Positions 17,279 through 25,387 of a stretch of 64,000 nt of DNA are shown here, in pieces. Within the stretch, counting starts at the first letter, position 1. Every line of letters starts with the position of its first letter. Position numbers and translations under genes: made by a program. Under the pieces are notes generated by a model. It did not search any database, was not told the DNA's origin, and saw only the letters and a list, made by a program, of their open reading frames with translations. Location: NCBI GenBank assembly GCA_902609685.1, contig CACLSR010000001.1, forward strand, positions 237,505 through 301,504, written 5' to 3'. Source of the DNA: an uncultured Pelagibacteraceae bacterium (GTDB lineage: Bacteria; Pseudomonadota; Alphaproteobacteria; Pelagibacterales; Pelagibacteraceae).

Positions 17279-18690
17279 TGGCTAAGAAAAAAAAGAAAAA
17301 AAACGGAAAATCAAATGGTAACGTTGGTGGTAAAGCTGATGTTCATGTAAGCAGCAACGGATCAAGAAACAAAAGTTTGCTTGGTCACAACGCTATATTT
17401 ACCCCAGAGGTAATTGATGACATCCATATTAAATCTCAGTTAGGAAGATACAGAATGCGTGGAATGGCATTGATGAAAAAAATTCCTACTTTTGATGATT
17501 TAGTTTTTTTACCAGGAACTTTAACCAGATTTGTAATCGAAGGTTACAGAGAAAAATGTGAAACCAAAACTGTAATTGGTCCAAGATGTGAGAACCCAAT
17601 TGAATTAGATATACCAGTTTATATTACTGGTATGAGTTTTGGCGCTTTATCTTATGAAGCTAAAACAGCACTTGCTCGAGGAGCAACAATGGCTGGAAGT
17701 GCCACTTGTTCCGGTGAAGGTGGAATGATCCCGGATGAAAGAAGATATTCTGAAAAATGGTTTTACCAATGTATTCAATCTAGATATGGATTTAACCCAC
17801 ATCATGCACAACTAGCAGATGGAATTGAAGTATTTATTGGACAAGGTCAAAAAGTTGGTATGGGAGGACACTTGATGGGTCAGAAAGTTACTGACCAAGT
17901 AGCTGAAATGAGATCATTACCATCAGGAATTGATCAAAGATCTCCTGCAAGACACCCTGATTGGTTAGGTCCTGATGACTTAGCATTAAAAGTTGAAGAA
18001 TTAAGACAACTAACAAAAAATAAAGTGCCAATTCAATTAAAATTAGGTGCATCAAAAGTTTATGATGATGTTCGTATGGCTGCTAAGTGTGATCCAGACT
18101 CTATTTACTTAGATGGTATGGAGGGATCAACAGGTGCAGGTCCACACATTGCTGCTGCCAATACAGGTATTCCTGGTATCGCAGCTATAAGAGAAGCAAG
18201 AAGAGCTTTAGACGATGTAGGTAAAACTGGAAAAGTTACATTAATTTATGCTGGTGGTGTAAGAGATGGTGCTGATATGGCAAAAGCTTTAGCACTAGGT
18301 GCTGATGCAATTGCAATTGGTACCGGTTCAATGATCGCATTAAATTGTAATAAAGACATTCCAGAAGCCGATTTTGAAAAGGAAATGGGTGTTAAAGCAG
18401 GTGAATGTTATCACTGCCATACAGGAAGATGTCCTGTTGGTGTTGCAACTCAAGATCCAAAATTAAGAGCGAGATTAAATCCTGATGATGCTGCATTGAG
18501 AGTTTATAATTATCTTCATTCAATGACACTTGAAGCTCAATTGCTGGCTAGAGCATGCGGTAAAACGAATATTCATTCTCTAGAACCTGAAGATTTAGCA
18601 GCGTTAACATCTGAAGCTTCTGCACTAGCTAAAGTTCCATTAGCTGGAACGAACTATACTGTTGGTGTTGATAACTTCCATAAAATCTAG
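17278..18690 (+). CDS. mgsC: N-methylglutamate synthase subunit C (FMN/Fe-S glutamate synthase domain)
   Basis: This 470-residue subunit holds the glutamate-synthase-type FMN barrel that reduces the imine formed from 2-oxoglutarate and methylamine to N-methylglutamate. Visible blocks are YITGMSFGALSYEAK, GSATCSGEGGM, the FMN-binding IYAGGVRDGADMAKALALGADAI in two parts, and the three-cysteine cluster motif in GECYHCHTGRCPVGVATQ, matching the [3Fe-4S] site of GltB. The N-terminus is an unusual lysine tract (six Lys within the first ten residues) followed by a Gly/Asn-rich linker, a feature echoed in the next gene. It is cotranslated with mgsB (TAATG overlap). Confidence 0.92.
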   Translation: MAKKKKKKNGKSNGNVGGKADVHVSSNGSRNKSLLGHNAIFTPEVIDDIHIKSQLGRYRMRGMALMKKIPTFDDLVFLPGTLTRFVIEGYREKCETKTVIGPRCENPIELDIPVYITGMSFGALSYEAKTALARGATMAGSATCSGEGGMIPDERRYSEKWFYQCIQSRYGFNPHHAQLADGIEVFIGQGQKVGMGGHLMGQKVTDQVAEMRSLPSGIDQRSPARHPDWLGPDDLALKVEELRQLTKNKVPIQLKLGASKVYDDVRMAAKCDPDSIYLDGMEGSTGAGPHIAAANTGIPGIAAIREARRALDDVGKTGKVTLIYAGGVRDGADMAKALALGADAIAIGTGSMIALNCNKDIPEADFEKEMGVKAGECYHCHTGRCPVGVATQDPKLRARLNPDDAALRVYNYLHSMTLEAQLLARACGKTNIHSLEPEDLAALTSEASALAKVPLAGTNYTVGVDNFHKI

Positions 18691-18698
18691 ATTTTAAT

Positions 18699-19097
18699 AT
18701 GGCGAAGAAAAAAAATAAAAAAAAAGAAGCCTCTAGTCAGCTTGGTAAAAAAAAAGAAACTGCTAGAGAAAAAATGATTGGTCAGTCGATTGGTTATCGA
18801 TATGACGTAAATCTTTTGCCTGATTATAAAAAAATTACACCTTTTTTAAAAAAATACATTGAAGCTATGGGATGGGATGATCTAAACTGGTTAGAGGATG
18901 TACATATGGGTTATGAGGAAGGTAAACCAGCAGTATTTTGCAGAAATGCAAATGGATGGGTAACAATTCCAAAATCAATTAAGTTACCAAATAACCAACA
19001 AGACAGAGACATGATTGCGAGAGAATTACTAGTTAAATTTCAAATGTCACCAAAACATCCTCTTGTTGATTTGAAAAAAGCTTATCTTAAATTTTAA
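18699..19097 (+). CDS. Hypothetical Lys-rich protein downstream of mgsC
   Basis: The 132-residue protein has no signal peptide or membrane helix. It begins with a lysine-rich, probably disordered tail (residues 1-25) very like that of MgsC, followed by a compact domain of about 100 residues containing YRYDVNLLPDYKKITPFL, EDVHMGYEEGKPAVFC and a helical C-terminus. I do not recognise the family. It is not like the SoxD, SoxA or SoxG subunits that would complete a four-subunit N-methylglutamate dehydrogenase. Its place eight bases after mgsC and before a terminator makes it the last gene of the methylamine operon, so an accessory role with MgsABC or the flavoenzyme is plausible. Confidence 0.7.
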   Translation: MAKKKNKKKEASSQLGKKKETAREKMIGQSIGYRYDVNLLPDYKKITPFLKKYIEAMGWDDLNWLEDVHMGYEEGKPAVFCRNANGWVTIPKSIKLPNNQQDRDMIARELLVKFQMSPKHPLVDLKKAYLKF

Positions 19098-19126
19098 GTT
19101 CTCAATCTAAAGTTGATTTTTTTTTT

Positions 19127-19152
19127 AAACCTTACACATATGTAAGGTTTTT
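19127..19152 (+). terminator. Terminator of the gmaS-mgsABC operon
   Basis: A perfect 10-base stem, AAACCTTACA (19127-19136) with TGTAAGGTTT (19141-19150), encloses the loop CATA and ends in a short T run. It lies 30 bases after the Lys-rich gene and before amt. Confidence 0.75.
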
Positions 19153-19166
19153 AAGCTCTGTTTCAT

Positions 19167-19195
19167 TTGTAACATATCTTAAAATTTAATAGGCT
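19167..19195 (+). promoter_or_regulatory. Candidate promoter for amt
   Basis: TTGTAA (19167-19172) and TAGGCT (19190-19195) are 17 bases apart, after the operon terminator and 30 bases before the amt start. Transcription would begin near 19202. Both hexamers are imperfect. Confidence 0.35.
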
Positions 19196-19224
19196 TTTAA
19201 AAAAAACTAATATGGAGAGAGAAT

Positions 19225-20625
19225 ATGACTGATCAGTTAGGTGCTCTTACTACTATATTTACAGAATTTTACTACTGGATAACAGTAGTACTGATGTTTT
19301 TAATTCACGTCGGTTTCTGTATGTATGAAGTTGGAGCTTCTCGATACAAACACCATCAACATACTCTTATGAAAAACACGATGCTGATACCACTCGTAAC
19401 AGTAACTTGGTTTTTATTTGGTTGGTGGATTTACTGGGCTTTCCCAACAGGACCTGGGATAGCACCTTCAATAATGAACGAAAGTACAGCTTTAATCACT
19501 GATGATAGTTTGTTTAGTGCAAAATTTCAAGTGGCAACAAGTAGTATAATGGCAATTAACCTTGGAGATCACATCAATGGTGTTTTCTGGGCTGCTTTTT
19601 TATTATTTTCTTGGACTGCTGCATCTATCGTTTCAGGAGCGATTATTGAAAGAATAACAACTTTTGCTTTTGGTATTTTAGCAATAGCAATTGGTTCAGT
19701 TTTCTGGACAATCGATGCTGCTTGGGGATGGCATTTTGATGGTTGGATGCTTAAAATTTTAGGATACCACGATGCATATGCATCAGGAGTAATTCATGCG
19801 ATTGCGGGTGGATTTGCTCTTGGAGTTCTAATGGTTTTAGGACCTAGAATTGGAAAATTCTCATCAAGTGGTGAACCAAGAAATATAGGGCCAAGAAATC
19901 CTTGGCTAGTAACAATTGGATTATTTCTGATTTATACTGGATTCTGGGGATTCTATGCGGCATGTAATATACCGATTTTTGATCTTGGACCTGAGTATGG
20001 TATGGAAGGTATTTCATATTGGACAGCAACAAACATATATGTAACTCCGACTACACTAAGTGGTATTACTTTTAACTTTCTGATGTCATTATCAGGAGGC
20101 TTATTAGCTGGATACTGGATTGCTAAAGGTGATCCTTTCTGGACGTACTCTAGTGGACTAGCGGGTATCATCTGTGCTTCAGCTGGAAATGATTTATATC
20201 ATCCAATACAATCAATGATCATAGGTATGATCGGTGTTGTTATTTCGTACAAACTACATTATTGGGTTGAGCGTAAGTTCAAAATTGATGATGCAGTTGG
20301 TGCAGTAGCAGTTCATGGTTATGCAGGATTTATTGGTTTAGTTATATGTGGTTTTGTTCTAAATGGTTATCCATCATCTGGTTATAGTGTTGGAGCTATG
20401 TGGGACGGAACAACTTATGCTTCAATAAATCCTTTAGGAATGTTCTTAGGAGCAATAATAATGTTTTTTGTTCTTGGACTAATTCCAGGCTACATCATAG
20501 CTAAAGTTTTACACGGAATGGGCAAACTTAGAATTCCGCGTGAAGTTGAAATAGCCGGACTAGACTATGAAATAATGGAGACTGCTAAGTCAGATGAAAA
20601 AGCAGTCGCGTCCGCAACCAGGTAA
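19225..20625 (+). CDS. amt: Ammonium (or methylammonium) channel, Amt family
   Basis: The 466-residue protein has about eleven membrane helices and the twin-histidine pore residues in SGVIHAIAGG (His near 191) and AVAVHGYAG (His near 375). These, with SGAIIER, identify the Amt/MEP/Rh family, which admits ammonium or ammonia and often methylammonium. The sequence is divergent, with many Trp/Phe residues in the first helices (VTWFLFGWWIYWAFP) and a long hydrophilic C-terminal tail. Its place between gmaS-mgsABC and a second glutamine-synthetase-like gene suggests it serves methylamine uptake or recapture of ammonia, though this cannot be decided from sequence. The ATG follows GGAGAGAG. Confidence 0.88.
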   Translation: MTDQLGALTTIFTEFYYWITVVLMFLIHVGFCMYEVGASRYKHHQHTLMKNTMLIPLVTVTWFLFGWWIYWAFPTGPGIAPSIMNESTALITDDSLFSAKFQVATSSIMAINLGDHINGVFWAAFLLFSWTAASIVSGAIIERITTFAFGILAIAIGSVFWTIDAAWGWHFDGWMLKILGYHDAYASGVIHAIAGGFALGVLMVLGPRIGKFSSSGEPRNIGPRNPWLVTIGLFLIYTGFWGFYAACNIPIFDLGPEYGMEGISYWTATNIYVTPTTLSGITFNFLMSLSGGLLAGYWIAKGDPFWTYSSGLAGIICASAGNDLYHPIQSMIIGMIGVVISYKLHYWVERKFKIDDAVGAVAVHGYAGFIGLVICGFVLNGYPSSGYSVGAMWDGTTYASINPLGMFLGAIIMFFVLGLIPGYIIAKVLHGMGKLRIPREVEIAGLDYEIMETAKSDEKAVASATR

Positions 20626-20636
20626 AGGAGGAAAAT

Positions 20637-20867
20637 ATGGCAACAGTTACAAACTGGATTGATCACCTAAATAAACCTGCAGATCAAGTTGCAGGTGCTG
20701 TTTATCCTGGTGCTGGATCTAGTGAAGGCTTATTGGTAATACTTGCTATTATCGTGTGGATAGGTTGGCACGTCTTAACTTCAAAATCTGAAAGTGAGGA
20801 ACTGGAAAGATTGGCGAGGAAAAGACATGGTGCAAACGACCACAAAAGCAATATTACTGATTGGTAA
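20637..20867 (+). CDS. Small single-pass membrane protein paired with amt
   Basis: The 76-residue protein has one predicted transmembrane helix at about residues 31-48 and a charged C-terminal tail rich in Glu, Arg and Lys. A strong ribosome-binding site (AAAGGAGG, 20624-20631) overlaps the end of amt, and the gap is 11 bases, so the pair is cotranscribed and probably made in comparable amounts. I recognise no family. It is not a PII protein. A small partner of the Amt channel is the natural guess from position only. Confidence 0.7.
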   Translation: MATVTNWIDHLNKPADQVAGAVYPGAGSSEGLLVILAIIVWIGWHVLTSKSESEELERLARKRHGANDHKSNITDW

Positions 20868-20882
20868 TAAAAATTAAAATTT

Positions 20883-20908
20883 GGGCGCTACATTTTTTTG
20901 TAGCGCCC
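20883..20908 (+). terminator. Terminator hairpin after the amt pair
   Basis: A perfect 9-base GC-rich stem, GGGCGCTAC (20883-20891) with GTAGCGCCC (20900-20908), encloses an eight-base T-rich loop. Only two T follow, so termination may be partial or the element may mark a processed 3' end. Confidence 0.65.
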
Positions 20909-20928
20909 TTCATAATCTAAAAATCATA

Positions 20929-21084
20929 ATGTCTGACGAGAATAATAATGAAGAACTGAGACCAAGAAAGATGCGTGGTGTAGCTTTCCCAAAAGCTAAA
21001 TACGGGGTTATACTTGCAATCATAATTATTATAGTTGTAAATCTAGTTTATTATAAAGAAACAATTTTTTCTTTTTTTAAATAA
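20929..21084 (+). CDS. Small membrane protein (51 aa), hypothetical
   Basis: The frame is open from further upstream through the terminator hairpin, but the ATG at 20929 is the sensible start, giving 51 residues. The N-terminal half is charged (MSDENNNEELRPRK), and residues about 26-42 form one hydrophobic helix rich in Ile and Val. It lies 20 bases after the hairpin and 17 bases before the glutamine-synthetase-like gene. I recognise no family. Small single-helix proteins of this kind are common beside transport and nitrogen genes but the role here is unknown. Confidence 0.55.
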   Translation: MSDENNNEELRPRKMRGVAFPKAKYGVILAIIIIIVVNLVYYKETIFSFFK

Positions 21085-21101
21085 CTATGTTACCCTAATT
21101 T

Positions 21102-22427
21102 ATGGCAAAAAATTTATTCAAAATTGCTAAAGAAAAAAAAATAAAATATTTTTTAATCAGTTTTGTAGATCTATTTGGAGTTTTAAGATCAAAATTAGTT
21201 CCAGCTAATGCAATAAAAGAAATGCAAACAGCAGGTGCGGGTTTTGCTGGTTTTGCAACTTGGTTAGACATGACCCCGGCAGACTCTGATATGTTTGGTA
21301 TTCCTGACCCAGATAGTTTAATTCAATTACCTTGGAATAAAGAAGTTGGTTGGTTAGCATCAGATCTTTGGATGAATGGAAAACCTGTTGAGGCTTCACC
21401 CAGAGTAATGCTCAAGAGACAAATTAAAGAACTTGCAAAACGAGGTTTAACGATGAAATCTGGTGTAGAGTGTGAATATTTTCTAATTTCAGAAGACGGA
21501 AAATCTATTGCAGATCCAAGAGATACACAGTCAAAACCTTGTTATGATCAATCTGCATTAATGAGAAGATATGAGCTTATAAAAGAAATTTGTGATTGCA
21601 TGATAGAAATGGGATGGGGTCCTTATCAAAACGATCATGAGGACGCTAATGGTCAATTTGAAATGAATTGGGATTATTCAGATTGTTTAACAACAGCTGA
21701 TAGACATACTTTCTTTAAGTATATGGTAAAAACAATTGCTGAAAAACACGGGCTAAGAGCAACATTTATGCCTAAACCTTTTCAAAATTTAACAGGCAAT
21801 GGTTGTCATGCGCATATTTCTGTTTGGCAGGGTAAGAAAAATAAATTTTTAGATCTAAAAGATAAACTGGGTTTAAGTAAAATGGCATATAATTTTTTAG
21901 GAGGAGTGATCAAGAATGCCTCATCGTTATCAGCTTTCTTTAATCCTACAATCAATAGCTATAGAAGAATAAATGCCCCACCAACAAAATCAGGGGCATC
22001 ATGGTCTCCAAGTAGTATTTCTTACACGGGAAATAACAGAACTCACATGATAAGAATTCCTGATCCTGGTAGATTTGAATTAAGATTAATGGATGGGTCT
22101 GCTAATCCATATTTATTACAAGCTGGTGTTTTAGCTGCCGGATTACATGGTTTAAAAAATAAGATTAATCCAGGAAAACCTTTGCATTGTAATATGTATA
22201 CAGACTATAAAAAATATCCTAACCTTCCAAAACTTCCAAATGAATTGAAGCAATCACTAGCACAATTAAAAAATAATAAGGAAATGAATAAAAGTTTTGG
22301 TAAAGATACGATTAATAGCTTTGTTAAGCTAAGAAGTTCGGAGATTAAAGAATTTAACAAGAAAGAAAAATTTAATAAGTCAAAGCCCGTCACTAAATGG
22401 GAAAGTCAAAATACTTTAGATTGCTAA
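21102..22427 (+). CDS. Glutamine synthetase-like ligase (GlnT/GmaS-type paralogue)
   Basis: The 441-residue protein is a second glutamine-synthetase-family enzyme in the window. It has GVECEYFLIS (metal-binding Glu), NDHEDANGQFEMNW, the ATP/His block PKPFQNLTGNGCHAHISVW, NSYRRINAPP and the C-terminal IPDPGRFELRLMDGSANPYLLQAG. It is shorter than GmaS and aligns with the GlnT/PuuA-like side of the family, whose members ligate ammonia, methylamine or other amines to glutamate. No adenylylation-site block is evident. Its place after amt favours ammonia or amine assimilation. The exact amine substrate is not determined by the sequence, so no symbol is given. Confidence 0.82.
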   Translation: MAKNLFKIAKEKKIKYFLISFVDLFGVLRSKLVPANAIKEMQTAGAGFAGFATWLDMTPADSDMFGIPDPDSLIQLPWNKEVGWLASDLWMNGKPVEASPRVMLKRQIKELAKRGLTMKSGVECEYFLISEDGKSIADPRDTQSKPCYDQSALMRRYELIKEICDCMIEMGWGPYQNDHEDANGQFEMNWDYSDCLTTADRHTFFKYMVKTIAEKHGLRATFMPKPFQNLTGNGCHAHISVWQGKKNKFLDLKDKLGLSKMAYNFLGGVIKNASSLSAFFNPTINSYRRINAPPTKSGASWSPSSISYTGNNRTHMIRIPDPGRFELRLMDGSANPYLLQAGVLAAGLHGLKNKINPGKPLHCNMYTDYKKYPNLPKLPNELKQSLAQLKNNKEMNKSFGKDTINSFVKLRSSEIKEFNKKEKFNKSKPVTKWESQNTLDC

Positions 22428-22428
22428 A

Positions 22429-23541
22429 GTGAATTGGAAGCTAACGAAATTTTTAATCAACGATAATTTTAAATTCAAAAGAAATTATGTCCTTAAATAT
22501 TTACCTTCCACTATGCTTTCCAATGCTTTTAATTCAATTTCTAGCTGGAGAAGCTATAGAGCTACTCCTCTTTTAAAACTTAATAAACTTCAAAAAAATT
22601 TAAAACTCAATAATATTTTTTACAAAGATGAGTCTAAAAGGTTTCATTTAAAATCCTTCAAAGCCCTTGGTGGTGCTTATGCAGTAGAAAAAATATCTAA
22701 AGGAAAAAAAAATATTACAATTTCCTCTGCAACTGCAGGTAATCATGGAAGATCGGTTGCGTGGGGAGCGCAAAGATTAAAATTAAAATGTAAAATATTT
22801 GTAAGCCAATATGTGAGTAAAACAAGAGTAAATGAAATTAAAAAATTTGGTGCTGAAGTTATAAGAGTTAAGGGAGATTATGAAAACTCCCTTAAAGAAT
22901 GTCAAAAACAATCAAAAAAAAATAATTGGAAAATTGTCCAAGATGTATCAACAAAAAATTATAAGTATGTTCCTCAACTTACGATGGCGGGATATTCAAT
23001 TATGATTAAAGAAATCTCCAAACAAACTAATCAGTATATAACTCATATATTTCTGCAAGCAGGTGTTGGAGGATTGGCTGCTGGTGTAGTTGCTGGTGTT
23101 GCAAAATATTTTAAAAGAATACCTAAAATTATAATCGTCGAACCTGATCAAGCTGATTGTGTGCTTCAAAGTATTAAAAGCAATAAACTTAAAAAGATTA
23201 GAATTAAAAAAGAGAGCATTATGGGTGGAATGTCGTGTAATGAGATGTCTTTGGTACCATGGCAAATATTAAAAAGTGCCAGCGATTGTTGTGTATCGAT
23301 CTCAGATAAAAATATTGCAAAAACTATAGCTGGCCTAAAAGATAAAAAGTTTAGCAAGATTTCTATTACAGGTGGTGAATGCGCAGCTCCAGGCGTTATT
23401 GCTTTAATCGGAATATGTAACAATATTAAAGCTAAAAAATTCCTTAATCTTAATGAAAGCTCAAATATTCTAGTCATAGGATGCGAAGGAAATGCAGATG
23501 TAAAACTTTACAAACAACTGCTATCTAAAGGTAGAAGATAG
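22429..23541 (+). CDS. Diaminopropionate ammonia-lyase-like PLP enzyme
   Basis: This 370-residue fold-type II PLP enzyme resembles diaminopropionate ammonia-lyase (YgeX/DpaL). Blocks include WRSYRATPLLKL, KDESKRFHLKSFKALGGAYA (with the Schiff-base Lys in SFKALG), SSATAGNHGRSVAWGAQ (phosphate/cofactor loop), LQAGVGGLAAGVVAG, EPDQADCVLQS and MGGMSCNEMSLVPW. Family enzymes eliminate ammonia from 2,3-diaminopropionate to give pyruvate; related ones act on threonine or hydroxyaspartate. It starts with GTG one base after the preceding gene's stop, with no clear ribosome site, implying coupled translation with the GS-like gene. Released ammonia could feed that ligase. Confidence 0.75.
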   Translation: MNWKLTKFLINDNFKFKRNYVLKYLPSTMLSNAFNSISSWRSYRATPLLKLNKLQKNLKLNNIFYKDESKRFHLKSFKALGGAYAVEKISKGKKNITISSATAGNHGRSVAWGAQRLKLKCKIFVSQYVSKTRVNEIKKFGAEVIRVKGDYENSLKECQKQSKKNNWKIVQDVSTKNYKYVPQLTMAGYSIMIKEISKQTNQYITHIFLQAGVGGLAAGVVAGVAKYFKRIPKIIIVEPDQADCVLQSIKSNKLKKIRIKKESIMGGMSCNEMSLVPWQILKSASDCCVSISDKNIAKTIAGLKDKKFSKISITGGECAAPGVIALIGICNNIKAKKFLNLNESSNILVIGCEGNADVKLYKQLLSKGRR

Positions 23542-23548
23542 AATTTCT

Positions 23549-24967
23549 ATGACAAAAAACGCCATTACATGGATCAGAGAAGATTTTAGAATTGAGCATA
23601 ATCCTGCTCTTGCCTATGCTACACAAAATCATGAAAATGTAGCTGCCTTATATATCTATAACAAGGCAGATTTTGATAATAAAAGAGAAGCACAAAAATG
23701 GTGGCTTTCAAAATCTTTGGAAGTATTCCAGTCAGAATTATCGAAATATAAAATCAATCTTCAGATATTAGAAGGTGATGAATTAGAGGTTTTTTCTAAA
23801 ATAAAAAAAAAAGATGATGTTTCAATATATTGGAACAAAATTTATGAGCCTGATGTAATTGCTAAAGGAAAAAAAATCAGAGATGTTTTTATTAAAAATG
23901 AAATCGAATTTAAGTATTTTAAAGGAAATATTCTAAATGAATTTCAAGAAGTAACTAAAAATGATGGAACTCCTTTTAAAGTGTTTACCCCTTTTTGGAG
24001 AAATGCTGAGCAAAAATTTTTAGGCTTGCCTCCAAGCAAAAATTATATCGTTAAGAAAAAATCAAAATCATTCTCTTTATTTAAAAATTCTATTGAGCCA
24101 ACAAAAATTCTGCCAAAAAAAAACTGGTATAAGAAATTTGAAAATTATTGGAATGTATCTGAAAATGACTCGAAAAAGATCTTAAATAACTTAATTGCAA
24201 ATAAAATAAAAGATTATGGAACTGCTAGAGATTATCCATCAATAGAAGGTACATCCAAGTTATCTCCTTATATTAAACATGGACAAATCCATGTGAATAC
24301 AATTTGGAAAAAATGCAGTGAAATGAAATCTAAAGGAATTGGGTATAGAAAATATGTTAATGAGTTAGGTTGGCGGGAATTTTCACATAGCTTAATAAAT
24401 TATTTTCCAGAGTTTTTAAAAGGAAATTATAGAAAAGAATTTGATAAGTTTCCTTGGGTTAAAAATGAAAAGTTTTTAAAGGCTTGGAAATCTGGAATGA
24501 CAGGTTATCCAATTGTTGACGCTGGTATGAGAGAACTTTATGAAACAGGATGGATGCATAATAGAATTAGAATGGTAGTTGGATCTTTTTTAGTAAAACA
24601 TCTAAGGATAAATTGGACTGAAGGAGAAAAACATTTTCGAAACTGCTTACTTGATTTTAATAAAGCTAATAATGTTGCACAATGGCAATGGGTAGCAGGT
24701 TGTGGTGCAGATGCTGCACCTTATTTTAGAATATTCAATCCAATTCTTCAGGGAGAAAAGTTTGATAAAGATGGTATATATGTAAAAAAATGGATACCGG
24801 AATTAAGTAAAGTCCCAAAAAAATTTATTCATAAGCCTTGGGAAATGGAAATTAAATATCAAGAGGCTATCAAAACAATAATTGGAAAAAATTATCCAAA
24901 ACCCATTGTCATTCATGAAGAAGCTCGTGCTGCTGCTCTTAAAGCTTTCCAAAGCTTAAAAAATTAA
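23549..24967 (+). CDS. phrB: Deoxyribodipyrimidine photolyase (class I CPD type)
   Basis: The 472-residue flavoprotein would repair UV-induced cyclobutane dimers using blue light. It opens ITWIREDFRIEHNPALAYA, the Rossmann-like antenna domain, and its C-terminal FAD domain shows GTARDYPSIEGTSKLSPYIK, WREFSHSLI, GMRELYETGWMHNRIRM, HLRINWTEGE and AQWQWVAGCGADAAPYFRIF, the standard photolyase blocks including FAD-contacting Arg/Asn/Asp and conserved Trp residues. A light-repair enzyme fits a surface-ocean lifestyle. Its stop overlaps the stop of the convergent yjbQ gene by four bases. Confidence 0.93.
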   Translation: MTKNAITWIREDFRIEHNPALAYATQNHENVAALYIYNKADFDNKREAQKWWLSKSLEVFQSELSKYKINLQILEGDELEVFSKIKKKDDVSIYWNKIYEPDVIAKGKKIRDVFIKNEIEFKYFKGNILNEFQEVTKNDGTPFKVFTPFWRNAEQKFLGLPPSKNYIVKKKSKSFSLFKNSIEPTKILPKKNWYKKFENYWNVSENDSKKILNNLIANKIKDYGTARDYPSIEGTSKLSPYIKHGQIHVNTIWKKCSEMKSKGIGYRKYVNELGWREFSHSLINYFPEFLKGNYRKEFDKFPWVKNEKFLKAWKSGMTGYPIVDAGMRELYETGWMHNRIRMVVGSFLVKHLRINWTEGEKHFRNCLLDFNKANNVAQWQWVAGCGADAAPYFRIFNPILQGEKFDKDGIYVKKWIPELSKVPKKFIHKPWEMEIKYQEAIKTIIGKNYPKPIVIHEEARAAALKAFQSLKN

Positions 24968-25386
24968 GCTTCACCAAAAAAATGATGAATTATAGTTCTT
25001 GTTTGTGGATTTAACCTATGTTCAAAAAGATAGATTCCTTGCCAAGTACCTAGTAATAGTTCTTTATTTTTAACACTTAATGAAATTTGATTATTGGTTA
25101 GAGCAGACTTAATGTGTGCTGGCATATCATCTTTTCCTTCAGTTGTATGAATATATAACTTGTTATCCATTGGAGCTAATTTATCAAAATAATTGATCAA
25201 ATCAGTCTGCACATCTGGGTCAGCATTTTCTTGAACAATAATGGAGGCACTCGTATGCATAATACTTAAATTTAAAATTCCATTTTTAAAATTTTTTTTT
25301 TCAATCCAATTTAATGTTTGATCAGTAAATTCATATAATCGTTGACCATTGGTATTTATTTTGAGATTAAAAAATTCTTGTTTCAT
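24964..25386 (-). CDS. yjbQ: YjbQ family protein (UPF0047)
   Basis: The 140-residue cytoplasmic protein carries the family signature IMHTSASIIVQENADPDVQ and a C-terminal GTWQGIYLFEHR block, and has the normal family length. YjbQ proteins form trimers with metal-like pockets, and some show weak thiamine phosphate synthase activity; the physiological role is unsettled. It is the last gene of a minus-strand series starting at aconitase and sits one base after zapE. Convergent with the photolyase gene, sharing stop-codon bases. Confidence 0.88.
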   Translation of the reverse strand: MKQEFFNLKINTNGQRLYEFTDQTLNWIEKKNFKNGILNLSIMHTSASIIVQENADPDVQTDLINYFDKLAPMDNKLYIHTTEGKDDMPAHIKSALTNNQISLSVKNKELLLGTWQGIYLFEHRLNPQTRTIIHHFFGEA

Positions 25387-25387
25387 A

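Noticed and set aside
20881-20928. Upstream extension of the 51-residue membrane protein
   Set aside because: The extension is the coding shadow of the terminator hairpin; the ATG at 20929 gives a sensible charged start followed by one helix.
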